A stretch of DNA of 64,000 bases from Taeniopygia guttata (taxonomy: Eukaryota; Chordata; Aves; Passeriformes; Estrildidae). The stretch is taken from contig NC_133043.1 in the NCBI RefSeq assembly GCF_048771995.1, positions 9,132,501 through 9,196,500 of the forward strand. The letters run 5' to 3'. The notes below the pieces were generated by a model. The model was not told the origin of the DNA, ran no database searches, and worked only from the letters and a program-made list of their open reading frames with translations. Both the position numbers and the translations under genes were made by a program. Each line of letters opens with the position of its first letter. The first letter of the stretch is position 1. Shown one piece after another: positions 14,101 to 29,100 of the stretch.

Positions 14101-17100
14101 GGAAAAAGAAGTCCAAAAAGCAAAACTGCATTTATTGGCATGGGCACAGGTCAGAGGTTTCATTCCTGGTTGGAAGGCTGAACCAGACCTATCACCTTTG
14201 GTAATTCCTTAGGAACTGGTGTCCTGCTCACATGCTCAGGGAATTTTTAGGGCTGACTTTGGAGAGAAATGTTAAATCATGGTGCTTTCCCTACTCTTGT
14301 TTGGAACTCCTACAGAAAACAGCTTCATGGCATTTCAGACCTACCTGCATCTCCCTCAGCCACACATCTCCAGCCTCTGCAAGCTCCTCTGTATCCACTT
14401 CAAGTTGTGGCTACCGCAGTGCTACCCCAAGGTGGGCTCCAGTTACTCCTGCCAGGGCCACAGGGCTTTTCAGCTAAAACACCTTAAGGGAAAAAAGATC
14501 TTGAGTGTGGTGTCCCCTCTGCCATCTCTCGTCCCCTTCACTAGGGTGACAAGGCCATGTTTCTGTCCTACATGAGCTCATATCTCAAGCTACAGAGCCA
14601 GATGGCCCATCAGCAAGGGCAGGGATCCAAGCTTTCCCTGGTAAAGCTTTACCCCTTGCAGCGGGCAGTACAAATATAAATACATGGAAAGAGTCTGATT
14701 GTTCAGGAAGGAGCTTTTTAGAGAGCTAAGAAAAAAAAAAAAAAAAAGCTGAAAATCCACAGTGTCTCAAGGCTAGAGGCAGGGCTGCAGCAGGGGCCAT
14801 GCTGATAGGCAGTAAGTTATCAGCAGACAAGCTGTTATGAAGCTCAAAGTTGGTTGAAAAGAGATAAACTAGCCACAGAACAAAGATTGCTCAAAGAAGT
14901 TGAGAGGCAAGAGGGATTTTAACCTCCAGATCCTCTGCAGAGTCAGGAAGTCACAATGGAGGGAGGCCACAGCCACCAGACAATCCACAAGGAATATTTA
15001 TAGCTGAAGAAACAAGGGCAGTTATGCTTTGGGTACAGCTGCCACAGCAGCTCCAGTAATTAACGTGCTGCTCTTGGGACAGCTGGCAGAGCTCTATAAT
15101 CATAACTCACATCAGGCATATTCCTGGCACTGAGGAGCCCTCACCCACCTTCTTCCCCACTTCCTTCAGGCAGGGAGGAGATATCCTCCAGGAATTCAGA
15201 CCTGCCAGGCTGGTTTTTGCCAGTGAAGCAAAGTTGTCTTTCACCCACAGTACCCTTTAAGCTGGATGCTGCCTCCCACAGTTCCTGCGCCACAGTGATC
15301 CTAATGACCCTTCCAAAAGGGAAGACCTTCTGCAAGGGATGAAAAGAAGTGCTTGTACCCCCAAGGATACCAACTTCAGCAGATCTGAATACTATCTAGA
15401 GATTCTCAAAGGCTCTAGCCCAGCACCAGCATTTGATTCTAACTGCCCACCCAGTAAAAAGGTGTAGTTATCCCAGCTCCTTAAGCTCTGATCTTGCTGG
15501 TCATCCAACACACCAAAAACCAGCTTGCAGGTTCACACTGACAGACAGTGAATGATGTGCTGCCTTGGTGCAAGAGAGGACACAGACTGAGCAAACGTTT
15601 CTGGAGCTGTGAACTGGGCAGCCTCCACATGCAGCTCTGGGAGGCCAAGGCAGGAGCAGCACATGGACAGCAAGGCAGCACTTGAGGCTGCTGCTCTCCT
15701 TTCCTCTCCCTATCCTTACTCAGGGCCACAGCCTGTTTCTGAAGCTGGTCAATCTTGAGCACCAGGAACTTTCCACTTTGGAATGAATACCCTGAAATAC
15801 CAGTTCTTGCTCCACTTAATTTGAAGGAATTCAGGCACAAAGTGTTCTCAGAAAGTCATTAGGTGCAAGGATTCTGTTCCTGGCATACCTGGGGCGAGCA
15901 GGATCACAGCCAGCAGCAAGCTTACACTCTCTGGGGTAAATACACTTCCATTATCATTTTTCACAACAAGAGTGAGATAGAGGCCAGCAATAACCCCGAG
16001 GTGACTGGCATCTAATTTTTCATCATTGGAGTATTTATGGCACAGCCGTTTGCAGCATCTTGTAATCACTTTACCGCCTCCTTGACCCCTGGCTCCCCCT
16101 TATTCTGCATCTCCTAATTGCATCTGAACAAGCAGGAGGGAAGCAGCAAAGTGGATAGATGCAGGAGAGCTGAATGCTTGGGTTGTGATACTTGGAAGGA
16201 CAGCATAGGAGGTGCAGAGCCAAATTTGGCTGTACCCCCCACCACTAGCTTGCTCTGATCTCCCACAGCATATGAAAGTGGAGTTTTCTTCCTTCCTAAC
16301 ACTGGGTGACCTTGAGGAGTTGTTCTCTGCCTCCTCAATTCATTATCATGGTATGAGAGATTAATGAGTTTCCTCCAAGAAAATATGAGGACATCATCTT
16401 TATACACAAATGCAGCCCCAAAATCCTGCATATTTGTAGCCTCTCCCGGCAGGGCATTGGCAACTACAACAATATTTATATTGACTACAAAAGCCCCTGG
16501 GTTAGACAGCACAAAGCAAGGGAGATGTGGGCCAGCATGACATGGATGCACAGAGGGCCCTGCAAACATGTCAAGCTACAAGCTGCCAGGGTTAGGAGGT
16601 ACTTGGGTTCAGCAAGGATGAATGTTCCTGACGGCCACTAAGCCCTTGCCTGCCACAATACCAACAGTGCATTCACCACTAAGCCTCTTTATTTGTCCTC
16701 TTTTCTCCCCTAGGAACTCCTCAGTTGAGTTTCTCAGTGCTCTCCAGCTGCCTGGAGGATGTAGCTTCAGGGGCAGCATCATCCTGCCCACTGTGTCATG
16801 CAGGAGTTGCCTGAAGGGAAGGAAGTGAGTTGCCTCTCACTTTAAAACTACTTAGCACAAAGGAAGAGATAAAGCCTTATTGCCCGGGGCTAGTGGGGTA
16901 CCTGTTCACTTCCAGCCTTCCTCCCTGCACAGTGCACACCAAACAGGTGCAACAGGCTTGGGAGAACAGCTCTGCCCCAGAGAATTATACCGACTTGAAC
17001 TTACAAGATAAATCCCAGCTGCATTATTTGTATTTATAGTCCTGCTTACAGAAGCATGAGCTACGTGTGGGATTTGCTGATGTAGTCCAAAAATCCACAT

Positions 17101-20100
17101 TTTTGGACAAGAGCGTCAGTGATCTCACTCAGACATGCAATGCAATTTAGGATGGAGTTAAGTTGCAGACTTATTTAGGAGTAAAAAGATATATGGGTCT
17201 GTCCAGAGCTATCCTCTGCAGCTTCTTATAATGTTCATAGCAGCAGAACTGCACAGTTCTGCAGTCCTGATACTTTCTGCCTGTATATTAAAGAATTAAT
17301 GGTAATTTCAGGGGATGAGAGATCAAGACTGCTGTCTTACTAGATTATGTGAATCAGGCAGGCAGCAAGGTCAGACCTCTGTTTAAAAACAAAGCTGGTG
17401 CTAAAGCACCAAACAGAATACTGGAAAATATACTGTTAAGAAAAAGCCTTATATTGCATTTCCTAGGGGATTGTTTAGCTGACTTAACAGATCTTCTCCA
17501 ACTCTGGTTCCTAGGATGCTGTCACAATCACTGCAAAAAGTAACACCACACAGGGGAAATCTATTACTTATTTTCTACCAATGTTCTGAAAACGTAAGAT
17601 TTGTGGCTCTGCTGGAACAGCCTAGTCCAAGAAAGGAATTTTAAAAGGACCTTTTTAAACCTTTACCACTCCCTGTAGGGAGTGGGTGATCACATATATT
17701 AGTTCTGACACCTGCCCTATTCAGGAGAGATTGGTCTCCAGTATCAGGAGAGAACAGTGTCAGCTTTGGTGCCTTGCTGCCCAAGTGAGCTGACTCCAAA
17801 GGACAGCTTGATTCAGGGAAAGCAGCAGCACGGCCTCTCAGCCTTGGCAGGGTGGCTGTGCTGTGCAGCAGGGCTGTGGTTTGAGCCCAACATCACCTCT
17901 GGTGAGCTCCCAACTGCAGAATGTGCACAAAAGCAAACACAGATCTCTGCTTCACCCAGTTTGTTCAGTTGGTTTGTTTCCAAGGTTCATGATCACCATC
18001 CAACACCACCTAAATCAAACCAAGCACTAAAGTGTACAGGATATTTTTCCTTGGGGAAGCCAAGAGTGTCTGAGCTCACTGATAGCCTCTGCCCATTCTA
18101 TCTCTGCATCTCTTGCACCTTGCTTTTCTGAAGGGCTGGTAGCACCTGCAGCACACCTGGCCATGCATTCAAGCAGCACCACAGCACCCTTCCCTTCCAG
18201 ACAGCCCTTGCCAGCCTGCTGGAGGCACCAGAGGGACACGACTGGTCCTTTGGAAAAGCTCAGCATCCAAGTGACAAGCACAACCCAAGCTCCACTTAGG
18301 AAAAACCCACTTCTCATTGTGAAGGGAACAGACAGCTCTGTACAGAAAACACATTCCAGTCCCCTGCACTATCGATTTTCCAGTGAAAAGAGACAAGCTA
18401 ATCCATTAATGTTAGTTGCTTCAAAGTGTGGTCTTGCAGTTGCTTCAGTCTGGTACCAAAGGCCGATTCTCTCACCCAGTGTTTGCCTTGTGGCTGGTAT
18501 TTCTTTTACTCAAAATGCCATCAGTTACAAGGAAGCAAGAAAAATCACCCATCAGAAGATGAACTCCAGCTCTTAGGTCACTGGAACAACAAGTTTATAT
18601 TTCACTTCCACAACACCACACTCAGGAGGAACCTCTTTTTCACAAGGCCAGTTATTATCTGAAGATCCCTTTGCATTAGGAAACACAAGGAGTGTAGCAA
18701 CCTCCAGTAGAGCCAGTTTATCTGCCACAGGCATATGATGAGCAAGCAATTGAAAGGATTTATTGATGAGCCCACAGAAGAACAGACCAGGATGAAGGAG
18801 GCAGGATTTATGCCATACTAACAAGGCTGTGTGCCAATTTCAGCCTATTAGCTGCACAATAAAGAGTTGAGACTTGTCTTCACATCCCACATCCAGACAC
18901 CATTTATTTCAGCAGAACTTGGCTCCTATCCCTCTTCAACCACTTCAGACCAAAGCAACAACTTAACTGACCTTAGTTTTTGGAGGCTGAGTAGACGACA
19001 GGCATGAGAAGACTCCAGTTAGCCTCTGAGTCAGGGCTTTTAGCCAAGCAAAGTTGTATTTCAGGGGCACCTATAACAATTTGGCCTACTGATATTGATA
19101 CTTAATACAGTACTAATTCCTCTTGTGTCATAGCAATGCTTCAAAACTCAGGTGGCCTGTATACACAGAAATGACACAATATTCTGGACTCTTGAAAAGC
19201 TTTTCTCTTATTCCGAAGGCTTTCAGAACTGCCTTTATGCACAGAAGTAGCAGCTGCCTTTTTTGTACATTTATTTCTATTTCTGTATCAGTATCATAGT
19301 AAACCACACCAAAGCATTTGTGGTAAGGAATATAATGCAATATTTTTGGCAAGAAAGTCTTACCATGAATAACTTATAGGATATGCAGGGTGACAAGCTA
19401 ATAGTGCCCCAGTCCTGCTGCATCCTTACTGCAAGCTGAAGTAACCTAGAACACAACAATGCTACAGTTTAAGCAATTTATTTAAACAAGATGATGACTT
19501 CATACCATCAGGATAAACTTCCACCAGCTTTCCTTCCTTTTTACTGGCTCACTCTAGGAGACAAGCACCCCAAACCTTTTAGATTGATGTGCTGTGAAAT
19601 CAGCCCTCCCTGGTTCAGCTCCTGCCACTGAGGCAGCATTCTTCCCCACCACAGGTTCTCAAGGACTCTAGACACTGAGACCTGTAAGAATAAATATCCA
19701 GGAGACAGCTGTGACCCATTTATTACCAAATGCTGCTGCAGGGCACAGCTGAGGAAGGCAGGGCAGAGGAAAAGCACTTGCTGCAAAGGGAACAGTGGAG
19801 AAAGCCCAGGTGCCCTTGGAAGAAGCACTCTGCTTGCAGCACTGCTCCAGCTCTGTTGCTCCAGCTCCCAGGTGGAAACAGACAGCTTAGCTCAAGCATG
19901 GATGTTCAAGCACTGCCGTGAGGGCTCCTCTCGTATCACTGCTGGGAGGCAAAATATAAAACAACCAAAAAAAAGAGAAACCAACAGAAGCCAACAATGG
20001 ACCGAGAGGCCACAAGAGCATCGTGTATCAAACAAGCTGATAAAAGTGCCCCAGCGCAGGTAAATGCATTTGGAAAGATCTATTTTGACAATAACAATCT

Positions 20101-23100
20101 GAGATACCTTTACCCAGAGCGGGGCACAGGCAGAGACAGGAAGGAGAAATGCCGTGGGGGGAAGCAGAGCACGTAGAGCAGGCACACAAAGCCCAGCACT
20201 CCAGCCTGCAGCCAGAGCAGGCCAGAAGGCAGCACTGCACCAAGGCGGACGGGATCCACATCAACACCTCCCAGTTCAGCCTTTCATTTACTGATCAAAT
20301 TCTGCCGGTACTGAGCAATGGTACAACAGCACGTGTGTCCTCAGACCACCCCTCACCCCCTGCACAGCCTCCTGCAGCGGCAGCCCGGCCCTGCTCTGGT
20401 CACCGAGCGTCGGGCCGGGGTGACATTGTCCCCTCCTGAAGAGGGACAGCCAGCGCCTGTGAGCCCGCTCATTTTATTCACTGCACAAGCACGTTTCCAA
20501 CTGGGATAATCTCCATTAAACCATCTGCGCTCCCATCCTCGCCTGGCCTGCACCCGCTGGGCTGCCTGCGATACTGCAGCATCTGCGAACCGGCACAAGC
20601 GGATGCCACGTCCCTTTCCCCATCAGCTAAAAAAACCAGCAGAGACTCAGACAGAACAGATGCACCTGGTGGCTTTGACGCGCTACCGGAGCCAGGCTAC
20701 CAGGATAGCCTGTGCCAGTGCCTCTTCTGAAAGGCACACGGCTCCCCTTGGGAATTTAAGCCATTTCCTTTCCATCATGGGAAGACACCATGTCCCAGAC
20801 TGCCAGAAGAGGAGGGCTGGGAACAGAGTAGAGGCTTCAGCCTCAACGGCTCCCTTGGTGCAGAACAGAAGCATTGTTTGCCAGGTCATGAACACAGCTT
20901 GGATCAGACACTCCGAATGGCTGCTGATCCCCAGGATTTAATCTCTTATTTATCTGCTCTCAGTATCTGCTTTCTAGAAACAGGGACTATCATATCACAT
21001 TCACACATGACTTCAACAGAAAGACAAGGAAGTGTTACAATGAAAGATCTGAAACTTAAATCTGCTGCCCCTTCCCCACGGCCTCCCCAGCATAGCCCAG
21101 TGGAACCTACAGAGAGCATGATAAAGCAGCTGCAGTGAAGTGTGAATTCAGCACTGAGAGAACGTGACCCTGTCCTCAGCATTGCCAGAGACAGCCAAGG
21201 GACTTGGGAGTCACTCCAGCTGTTGAGGACATGGCAGGGTGGTAACAGGTCTGAAGCAAAGATAGAAAGCCATCGATCTGCTTTAACTGTGATCACTGCC
21301 TGCCTTAAACAAGGTCGCTGGGCTGCCCAACACACATCTTTCTTGGAGGAAAATTTGTCCTGCAGGGTGTTGCCCTCACAGGAGTGGAACAGCACAGCAA
21401 AGCTCACCCCTTCAAACCTCCCAAGTCTTTTATGGTCTCAAAAAGGAGGCAAGTATTAGCAGCAGGTGATGGGACAGGAGCAAAAGTCTATTTACATATT
21501 TCCTGCACTTGCATTCACTTATTTGTTTTGCAAGTTTTTATTTTCCAAAGCAATTTATAAACAAGAAGTGAGACAACCATTTGTTCAGACAAAGGTTAAT
21601 AGGGGCCTACCGGTCTCTGAAGACTCTGCAGACACACTTAGGTGTGAAATCTTGGAGCAGCAATAAAGATGCTGCACAGACAAGCAAGTCTCAAGAGAAG
21701 AATTTAATCTGTCTAAATATTCTCATTATGTACATAGTTTTCAGCTTCAATTCACAGTAATCAGAGAAAAGACAGCTTCCAGAAGCCTTTTTAGACAATA
21801 AGGCGTGAAAAATGATTTTCATGTCAGCCATTATTCCTCTCTCCATCCCCAGCTTGAAGAGTCAATGTTTGAAATGGTTTTTGTCAAAAAGAAGACACAG
21901 TGTTGGGAGAGAAAAAGCAGACAGGAGGAAGGCAGCACGGGTCTTTGGCAGACTGGTGGGACTTGGCACAAAGCAGCTCCCATTGGCACCATTTGTTCAG
22001 AAAACCTCAAATAGATTATTCTCCTTCAAAATAGGTTTTCTATAGGGTCATGCACAGAGTATGAAATATAACACTACTTCCAGAGAACTGCTTCACTGGG
22101 ACAGGCAAGATGTTTCCGTTACATCCACACATCTTCCTCCTAAAAGTCACTTAAACCTAAATACAGTACTAAGATAAGGCAGGAAAACTAGAGGCAGGCA
22201 TCTAGGACAAAAGGGCTGATCCAAAACTCAGCTGCTTTCTTTTGGGATCACAGTGTCCATCTGTCCCCTTGCCACAGGGGAACTTGTTTGCAAAAAGAGA
22301 CTTTGTTTGTCCACTGAAACGTGGAACCTGAATCATTCCATCAGGCAAGAATTCAAAATAGAAAGTTAAGAAAAGAGACCAGTTCTCTATGGGTATGATC
22401 CCCTGGGATCAAGAGAAGCTGTGCTCTTGATGCATCTCTCCCCTTTCATGTTGCGTTTTCCCCTTCAGACAGGCAGGTTTCAGCTTTTCTGTCATGTTCA
22501 AAACTCTACTTCTATACACAAGAAGCTTGCACAAAATGTGTAGAGATAATTACAATGGTTTACTACTAATTTTTTTGCGTGAAGTCAAGTGACTTCCTTG
22601 CCCTGCCATCCCATCCCCAGATTTCTCTCAGAAATTTTAAGAGCTCAACTGGTCACTAGTTGTCCACACTACAAACAGGACAGTGGGGAAAATATTAACC
22701 AAGACAACAGGTGAAAAATATTCACCAGCATAGCCACTTTGCAGACACCCCAAACTCAAAACCAGGGTCAGTACTGTGGTGTGAGTGTTTTATAAATGGT
22801 TACATCTCTTATCCCTCTCTAAAGAGGTCACCATCCTCTCTGTTTTCTGGAGAATGGTATCACACAGGTCAAGCAGGGAGTGGGACCAGAAGAGCTGGAG
22901 GCAGAACAAGTTCCAGTTTACTCCCATCCTCACCCAGTAAGAGGCATTAGAGACTTTTAACAGAAAAGCAGAACTTAGAGATAACGCTAACACCCAGAAG
23001 TATCCTGAAAATAGTGATTGTGAGAACTGCAGCCAGCAAGCCACTACAGACAGGTCTGTTCTCCCACAAATAATCCCACCCTGCACCTAAGAGGGCATAG

Positions 23101-26100
23101 AGAACAACACTGAAGCCTCATCCCAGTTACTGAGTAGGAAAGGATTAACCACTAACAAAGACTTGCAGATATTTATTCTCCAAATCCACAAGACAAGCAG
23201 AGGGAAAAGCTCCTCTGTGAGTTATGTACACAGACTTCAAGTCTAATGCTTACACACTCTTAATTTTTTAAATTTTGCAAGTCCTAACAACAATTATCTT
23301 CACGAATTATAGACATAATATCTGAGAGACACAGGCAGTAATTAATGCATGTCTAGCTCCTTCTGCTGGGTCAGGGAGAGTTATTGAAATTCAGGAAGGA
23401 AATCTTCAATCTTCTAGAAGTTTTAAAGAAACAGACCAAGACAGAATTCAATAAAGCAATAATATTTCTCTTAAATAATTAACCAGACTTTGACATTCGC
23501 TAATATTTCTGAGGACCAGCTCTCACTTTTGCCATGATACTGGATGTGATCCACTGCATGTCCAAAATGTATGAACTCCAAAATTACCTCTGGATTTTTC
23601 TGCACACATGTAGCCACCCTCATTCCTTTTACTTTAAATTCTCACTGGGACCCTTAACAGAAGCCACACTGTGCAGCACTAGCACCCTTTCCTCCTCCCA
23701 TTTTACCCTACCAACATCTGTCTCCAAATACGAGTGCTCAGCACTCCCCAGGCTCTAAAGAAGCCATGTTCATCATCCTCTGGGAAAAGCCCTGGGTTCA
23801 GAGCAGAACCCCAGCACAGCAGGAGATGCAATAGACAATCCTAAACTAGACAAAGCTATTACTAAGGCAGTGTATAGCACTGGATGTTGTCTAAGCTGGC
23901 TGCTTCCGTTATCTTTCAAGTAGCAAATTCTCCTGCAGCATAAACAATTTTATTCACATAAAGAATGGACTCAATGATCCTTGTGAGTCCCTTCCAACTC
24001 TGGGTATTTTATATTCTAAAGCACTCAAGTGAGTTTAATATACTTCAGTATCTTGACAACAATTACCTCCAGGCAAATATTAATTAGCCAGCCACTGAAA
24101 AAAACAGTGAAGAAAAACCCAGCCTTTGGCAAAAATATCTCACCTGCTTAAGCAATATAAAACTACACACCAAGATGGAGAGAATTCAAACACAAAACCA
24201 TAAGGATCATTCTGATGGCCAACAAGTACAAACACAGACATGTCACCAAGAATAGGGAGGGTGTATTTGGTCAAAAAGTCAGACTGAACCAAAAGTTTCA
24301 TATTCTGTTGTTCACTTGAACTACATTATTTCTACAAGAAAAAAAAAAAATCCTTATGCAGTAGAAGCAGAGTTTAAATGGCAACACTGGTCATCCCAAT
24401 TCCAGAAGCTCACCAGATACAGCCTGTAAGCATCAATCCTTCGAATTGGCCCCCAGCACTTGTCTGTGTCGTTGTACTTTGTGCTGTCTCCAACACTGCA
24501 AGAATGGTTGCCAGTGACACTGCTGAGAAAGGAGGGAGAAACAAAAGAGAATAATTAACTCCTAGCAGATGTCTTCCCCTCTCCTGCATTCAAGAAGAAT
24601 GAGCAGACGCCAATCCTCCTCCCTGTCTCTGGTCACACTCACTGTCCACATTTTCTGGACAGTGTAACACAGTGAGTCACTGAGTACCAGAGGTTTAAAT
24701 TCTTGGATTGTCTGCAGTTATTTGCAAGTTTTGTCATTTAATCATCAAGCTGGTGAGCTTAGATCTTTTACAGATTGCTGAGGTTTTCCATTTTCAAGAT
24801 TGAGTCCAAATCCAGCACAGTTTTGATCAAAACAATCTTTATTATCTGTTTCTTTGAGAAAGGCACCGCTCCCAGTCCAGAGCTAAGTCCATGTACCATC
24901 ACCACTCACTGGCCTCAGGCTTAGTAAGCATCACACCCCTCAACCCTTACCCAAAGAAAGAGAGAAGGCAACATATTGCAGAGTACTGCAATCAAACTAT
25001 GGAGCAACAAGTCTCATGTCTGCAAGTGCTGAAGCTGGAAATACTTCACACCTGAGCACCTGTCTGGAACCAGGTCAGCTACTCTGCAGTCAGGCAGCAG
25101 GCACTCAGGTGGGGAATACAAAACAACTTCACCACTCACGCACAAGAGATGAGCTGTCCTTGAGCCATTTCTCCACCCCGTGCTTTGGAAAGTACAGCTG
25201 ATCCTAGGAAGACTTATCACCCCATCAAACCCTAAGCCTGCCCTGTCCCCTGGCAGCACACAGCCCCTCAGGTGTAAGCACACTTACCAAGTCACCTGCA
25301 TCAGGGAGACTGGCACCGCTGCTGCATAGATTGCCAGATCTCCATAGAGGTAGATAATTATGCAGAAATAGAAGAGGTTGACACCCACTGGAGAAAAAGA
25401 AAATATTGTCCAGATTCAGCAGAGTACACAGAGACTCTTGTTCTCTGCACTTCAAATATACAAAATTTTTAAAATCTTAATCACCATTTGCCTCCATAGT
25501 TTCTGCAGCAAACCACCCAAGCTTAGGGAACTTACCACGGAACAGGAACTGATGGGGCATGAGAGATCTCAGAGCTCCACTCTGGCTCCTTCAATACCTG
25601 GTACTGACACTAAATAAACCTGCTAGTTCAAGCCCATCCTGCAGTCAAGACCAACAGGTCTCACATAAGTCACCTGCCAGACGAAGCTGTCAGCTCTGAA
25701 CAGCCACAGGCAAACATCCGTGCTCTAGAACTGTTCTTGGAGACAAATGGATTTACTACAGAAATTGTCAGATCATTCTATATAGTTCTGCCATTGTTTT
25801 CTTGCTCTGTTAAAGTTGTCTTCACAGTTAGGGAGTCTCTGTGCTGTTCTGGAGACAGCAACAAACTACCTGCCAGTCTTTTTTAATTTCCCATTAAGAA
25901 GGGTTGAAGGTTTTAAAAAATATCTTGAGATAGGACATCAGCTGCAGAGAAACGAAGCTGAGGACTAGACAGATTCAGATATTCTGTTTTGGCATCTGCA
26001 ACTGATCTCAGGACTCAGCTGCCCCACACACACCAAATAAAGCTGACATGACCAGCTAAGCCACAGGAGCACCCCCATTGCAATGCAGACCTCTCTGTCT

Positions 26101-29100
26101 GCAGGAAGCAGAGGTGACACTCCTCTCCAAGACAGGAACACTTCAGCATCAGTTATTTTATAAACTGCTGCTGACCCTCCCTGATCAATACTTTCATTAC
26201 TTGGCACAAAACGAGGTGAAAAAAAAACCAATTACTTCCTGTGAGGAAACAGCATGATAGATGTGCCTAGAATCTATTACTGCAATAAATGACTGCTCAG
26301 TCCCAGAAGAAAGCACCTAACATTAAAATATAAAAAAAAATCAAATCAAGAAAGAAAGTAGTTTTTCAGAGCCAGCTCTTTCAAAAGAGCACAGTCTCTT
26401 CACAGCCTAAACCAAACTCAGCTCCCTTTAAGAAAGCAGACAATCTGAAATTGAGATTTATCCCCAGCTTACCTCCTAGGACTGCAGATTCAACTCCTGT
26501 CAGATTGTTGAGAATAAAAATCAGTCAAGGGAAAGGAGCAAAGAACTCACTAGAAATCCGGGGTTTTGAGGTCTACTGCATAGCTTTCATCAGCCTTTCC
26601 TCTGGAGGCTGTAAAGCCCTCCATCATCTTGGGTTTGGATCCATACTTTGTATATCATCAGTAAACATCCAGACATTTGCCAGCTGTGAAACCTCACAGG
26701 CTGGTGTGGCCCAGTTTCTCAGCACTAAGTGGTCACTGAGCAGCTGCCCTTGCTGAAGAGCTTTCTGTGCAGCTGGGGAGGGAGCACCTCAGCAGGGACC
26801 AGCAGAGGGAGGCCCTTCACCTGCCTGTCTCTGCAGCCACTCCACGGCCAGAGGGTGCCTCTGAATCAGTGACAGGGATGGAGCCTCACTGCTGAGCTCT
26901 GACACAGGGAAAGCAGCAGAGTTACAGCTGCCCAGGTCCTTTGCTGTGGCACCTCATCCCATCTGAAGTCACAAGTAGGGTCAGGCCATGGCCTGTAGCT
27001 GCTCCAGCCACCTTCCTGCAGATGGATTCATCCCTTTGCCATGGGCTGAGCAGACCCTGGGGAGGATCCCTAACAAAGAAATCAGATAATTCTGGCTAAA
27101 GCAACATTAAGAAGAGGGATTAAGATTTAAGAATACTAAGCAGTTTATTTCACTTTGCTCGGAAGCTACATCAGTGCTGATGGAGAGAGGACACATATTC
27201 CCAACACCCTCTACTGGCTGAGTACCAGAGAGGCCAGAACCTGCCTGGCTCCTGGGGGTCCTTTCCAGCTCCCCTATGAAACTCATGCAAAGAAGGGGCC
27301 TCCTGAAACTTTATGAGGACACTCTGACTCCTGAGATCCCCATCCCTCCACAGCCCAATCCTCAGCAATACAGCTAAACCCTGTTACATGATTGCTCTCA
27401 AAGCACTTCTCAAATATTACTCCTCAGAGGGGCATCAAGAGACAGGGATGTGTTCACCATATTTTACACACAGCAAAGCAAACAAGCAAGAAAACTTGTC
27501 TGAGGTCATAACTACTCAGTGCTACAAGCAAAACCAGGAACAAGATGTTTCTGATACACTTCACTTCTCTGACTAAAATCATGGCAGCCTAGTCCAAGGT
27601 GGATTACTTTGATAGTCCTAAGTGATTCAAATCTACAAAATCCCAGAAGAGGCATGCAGGAAAATTAATTTTTTTTTTAAATTAACTTCAAAAGCAAAAA
27701 CTGAAGTTCAAAGAATATTCACTCCTTAAGCCCAGCTGTCCTTCAGAGGAACAGCTTTATGCTGGTATACACTGATGTAATGTAGTGGAAAAAACCCAGC
27801 CTTCCATTACCTCTTTGCAAGGTGGCCAGTGAACAAGGGAAAACATCACTTTCCACAAAAAATGGGGCCTGACAGGCTCAAAATTGTGCAGCCATGGTGT
27901 CTGATAATGTTCTGGTTCTGTGCAGCATTTCATTGTCCTGCTTTACAGGTTTCAGAATCCTCATCACTGTGGTTTGCATTTCTATCACAAGCAGCAATGG
28001 ATGGGGCTTCATTAGAGCAGTTACAAGCTTGTTCCCTGGCATACAAAAGACATTTAAAAGCAAAAAGACAAGCCAGCTGCCTATACATCCTCAGCAGGGA
28101 CCTCTTCAGCAGTTCATGTCCCATGTCTCTTGATAATTGCCCAGATGCAGACAATTCCTATAAGCTCCTATCAGAAGTCTCTCTCCTTCAGACTGTTATC
28201 TACAAGGCTCAGGGAAGTCTGAATGTCTTCTTTGCAAATGCTACAACCAAAATGCAGCTGGAAAACATTACAGCTGGGCTCTACTGCTTCAGAAAGTGGA
28301 GACCACAGATGATACATGCAGTTCAGAGGTAGGTGAACTGCAGTCAGAAAAGGCACTGACTTACACTTGCCTGTATCGAGACACTGCTCCCATAACCTGC
28401 AGTGTTTTGGTGGTTCCATGCCCACCACAGCAGGTTCTGGCCCACCTGGCCCATAAATACTTTACAGAATACTTCACACAGGAGGATGAATACAGTCCAC
28501 AGAGAGAAGGAACAGCACATCTGGGTCGAATTATCACAAACTTAGGATGTAAACCCTCACTGAGAAGCATGCAAACTTACAGAACAGCCATATACACAAC
28601 ATGCAGGAGGACCCAAAGGGACTTTTGAAAATGTTCATCGCTTACCTTTATTGAAGAACATGGAAGCCATCTGGCCCATTTCTACCCTCTCAGTAATTTC
28701 AAAGATATTGGCTGAGCTACGTCTCTCTGCAAGTTAAAAAACAAGAAGTGTTTCAACCAGTCCCTCCAATAAGCCCTAAGGCCAGATCACCTGGATACTT
28801 GGGAACCTCTAGCAGCAGTTTGAAGGACAGTATGTAAAACTCCACAGCTGCAGAGTCACTGGGCCAATGACTCTGCTGAAGCTAGTCTAAGGTGTTTAGA
28901 AAACAACATGTTCTCATCTTAGTGACGTAGAGGGAAAAGATCTTTATCAGGCTGCAGAAGGCAAACTGAATTCTCAATGCGTCTTATCTCGCAAGTGCTG
29001 AGGACTTTGGGATGAGAGCATGTGGAAGTAAGGGTGAAATGGACAGAGGAGTTCCACTGGAACACTGTCTGCAGAGAAGAGGCCTCACACCAGTGAAAAC

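Larger units (their letters stand above)
8130..24413 (-). other. TMEM104 intron 8 (16.3 kb)
   Basis: Lies between coding exons 7 and 8. Apart from two CR1 fragments and simple A/T-rich tracts I see no coding exon, RNA gene or intact element. Open frames here are short and lack recognisable protein similarity. The base composition is A/T-richer than the NHERF1-RAB37 half of the window. Confidence 0.75.

Noticed and set aside
27829-28332. Plus-strand 167-aa open frame in TMEM104 intron 6
   Set aside because: No domain, no conserved motif, and antisense open frames of similar size overlap it.
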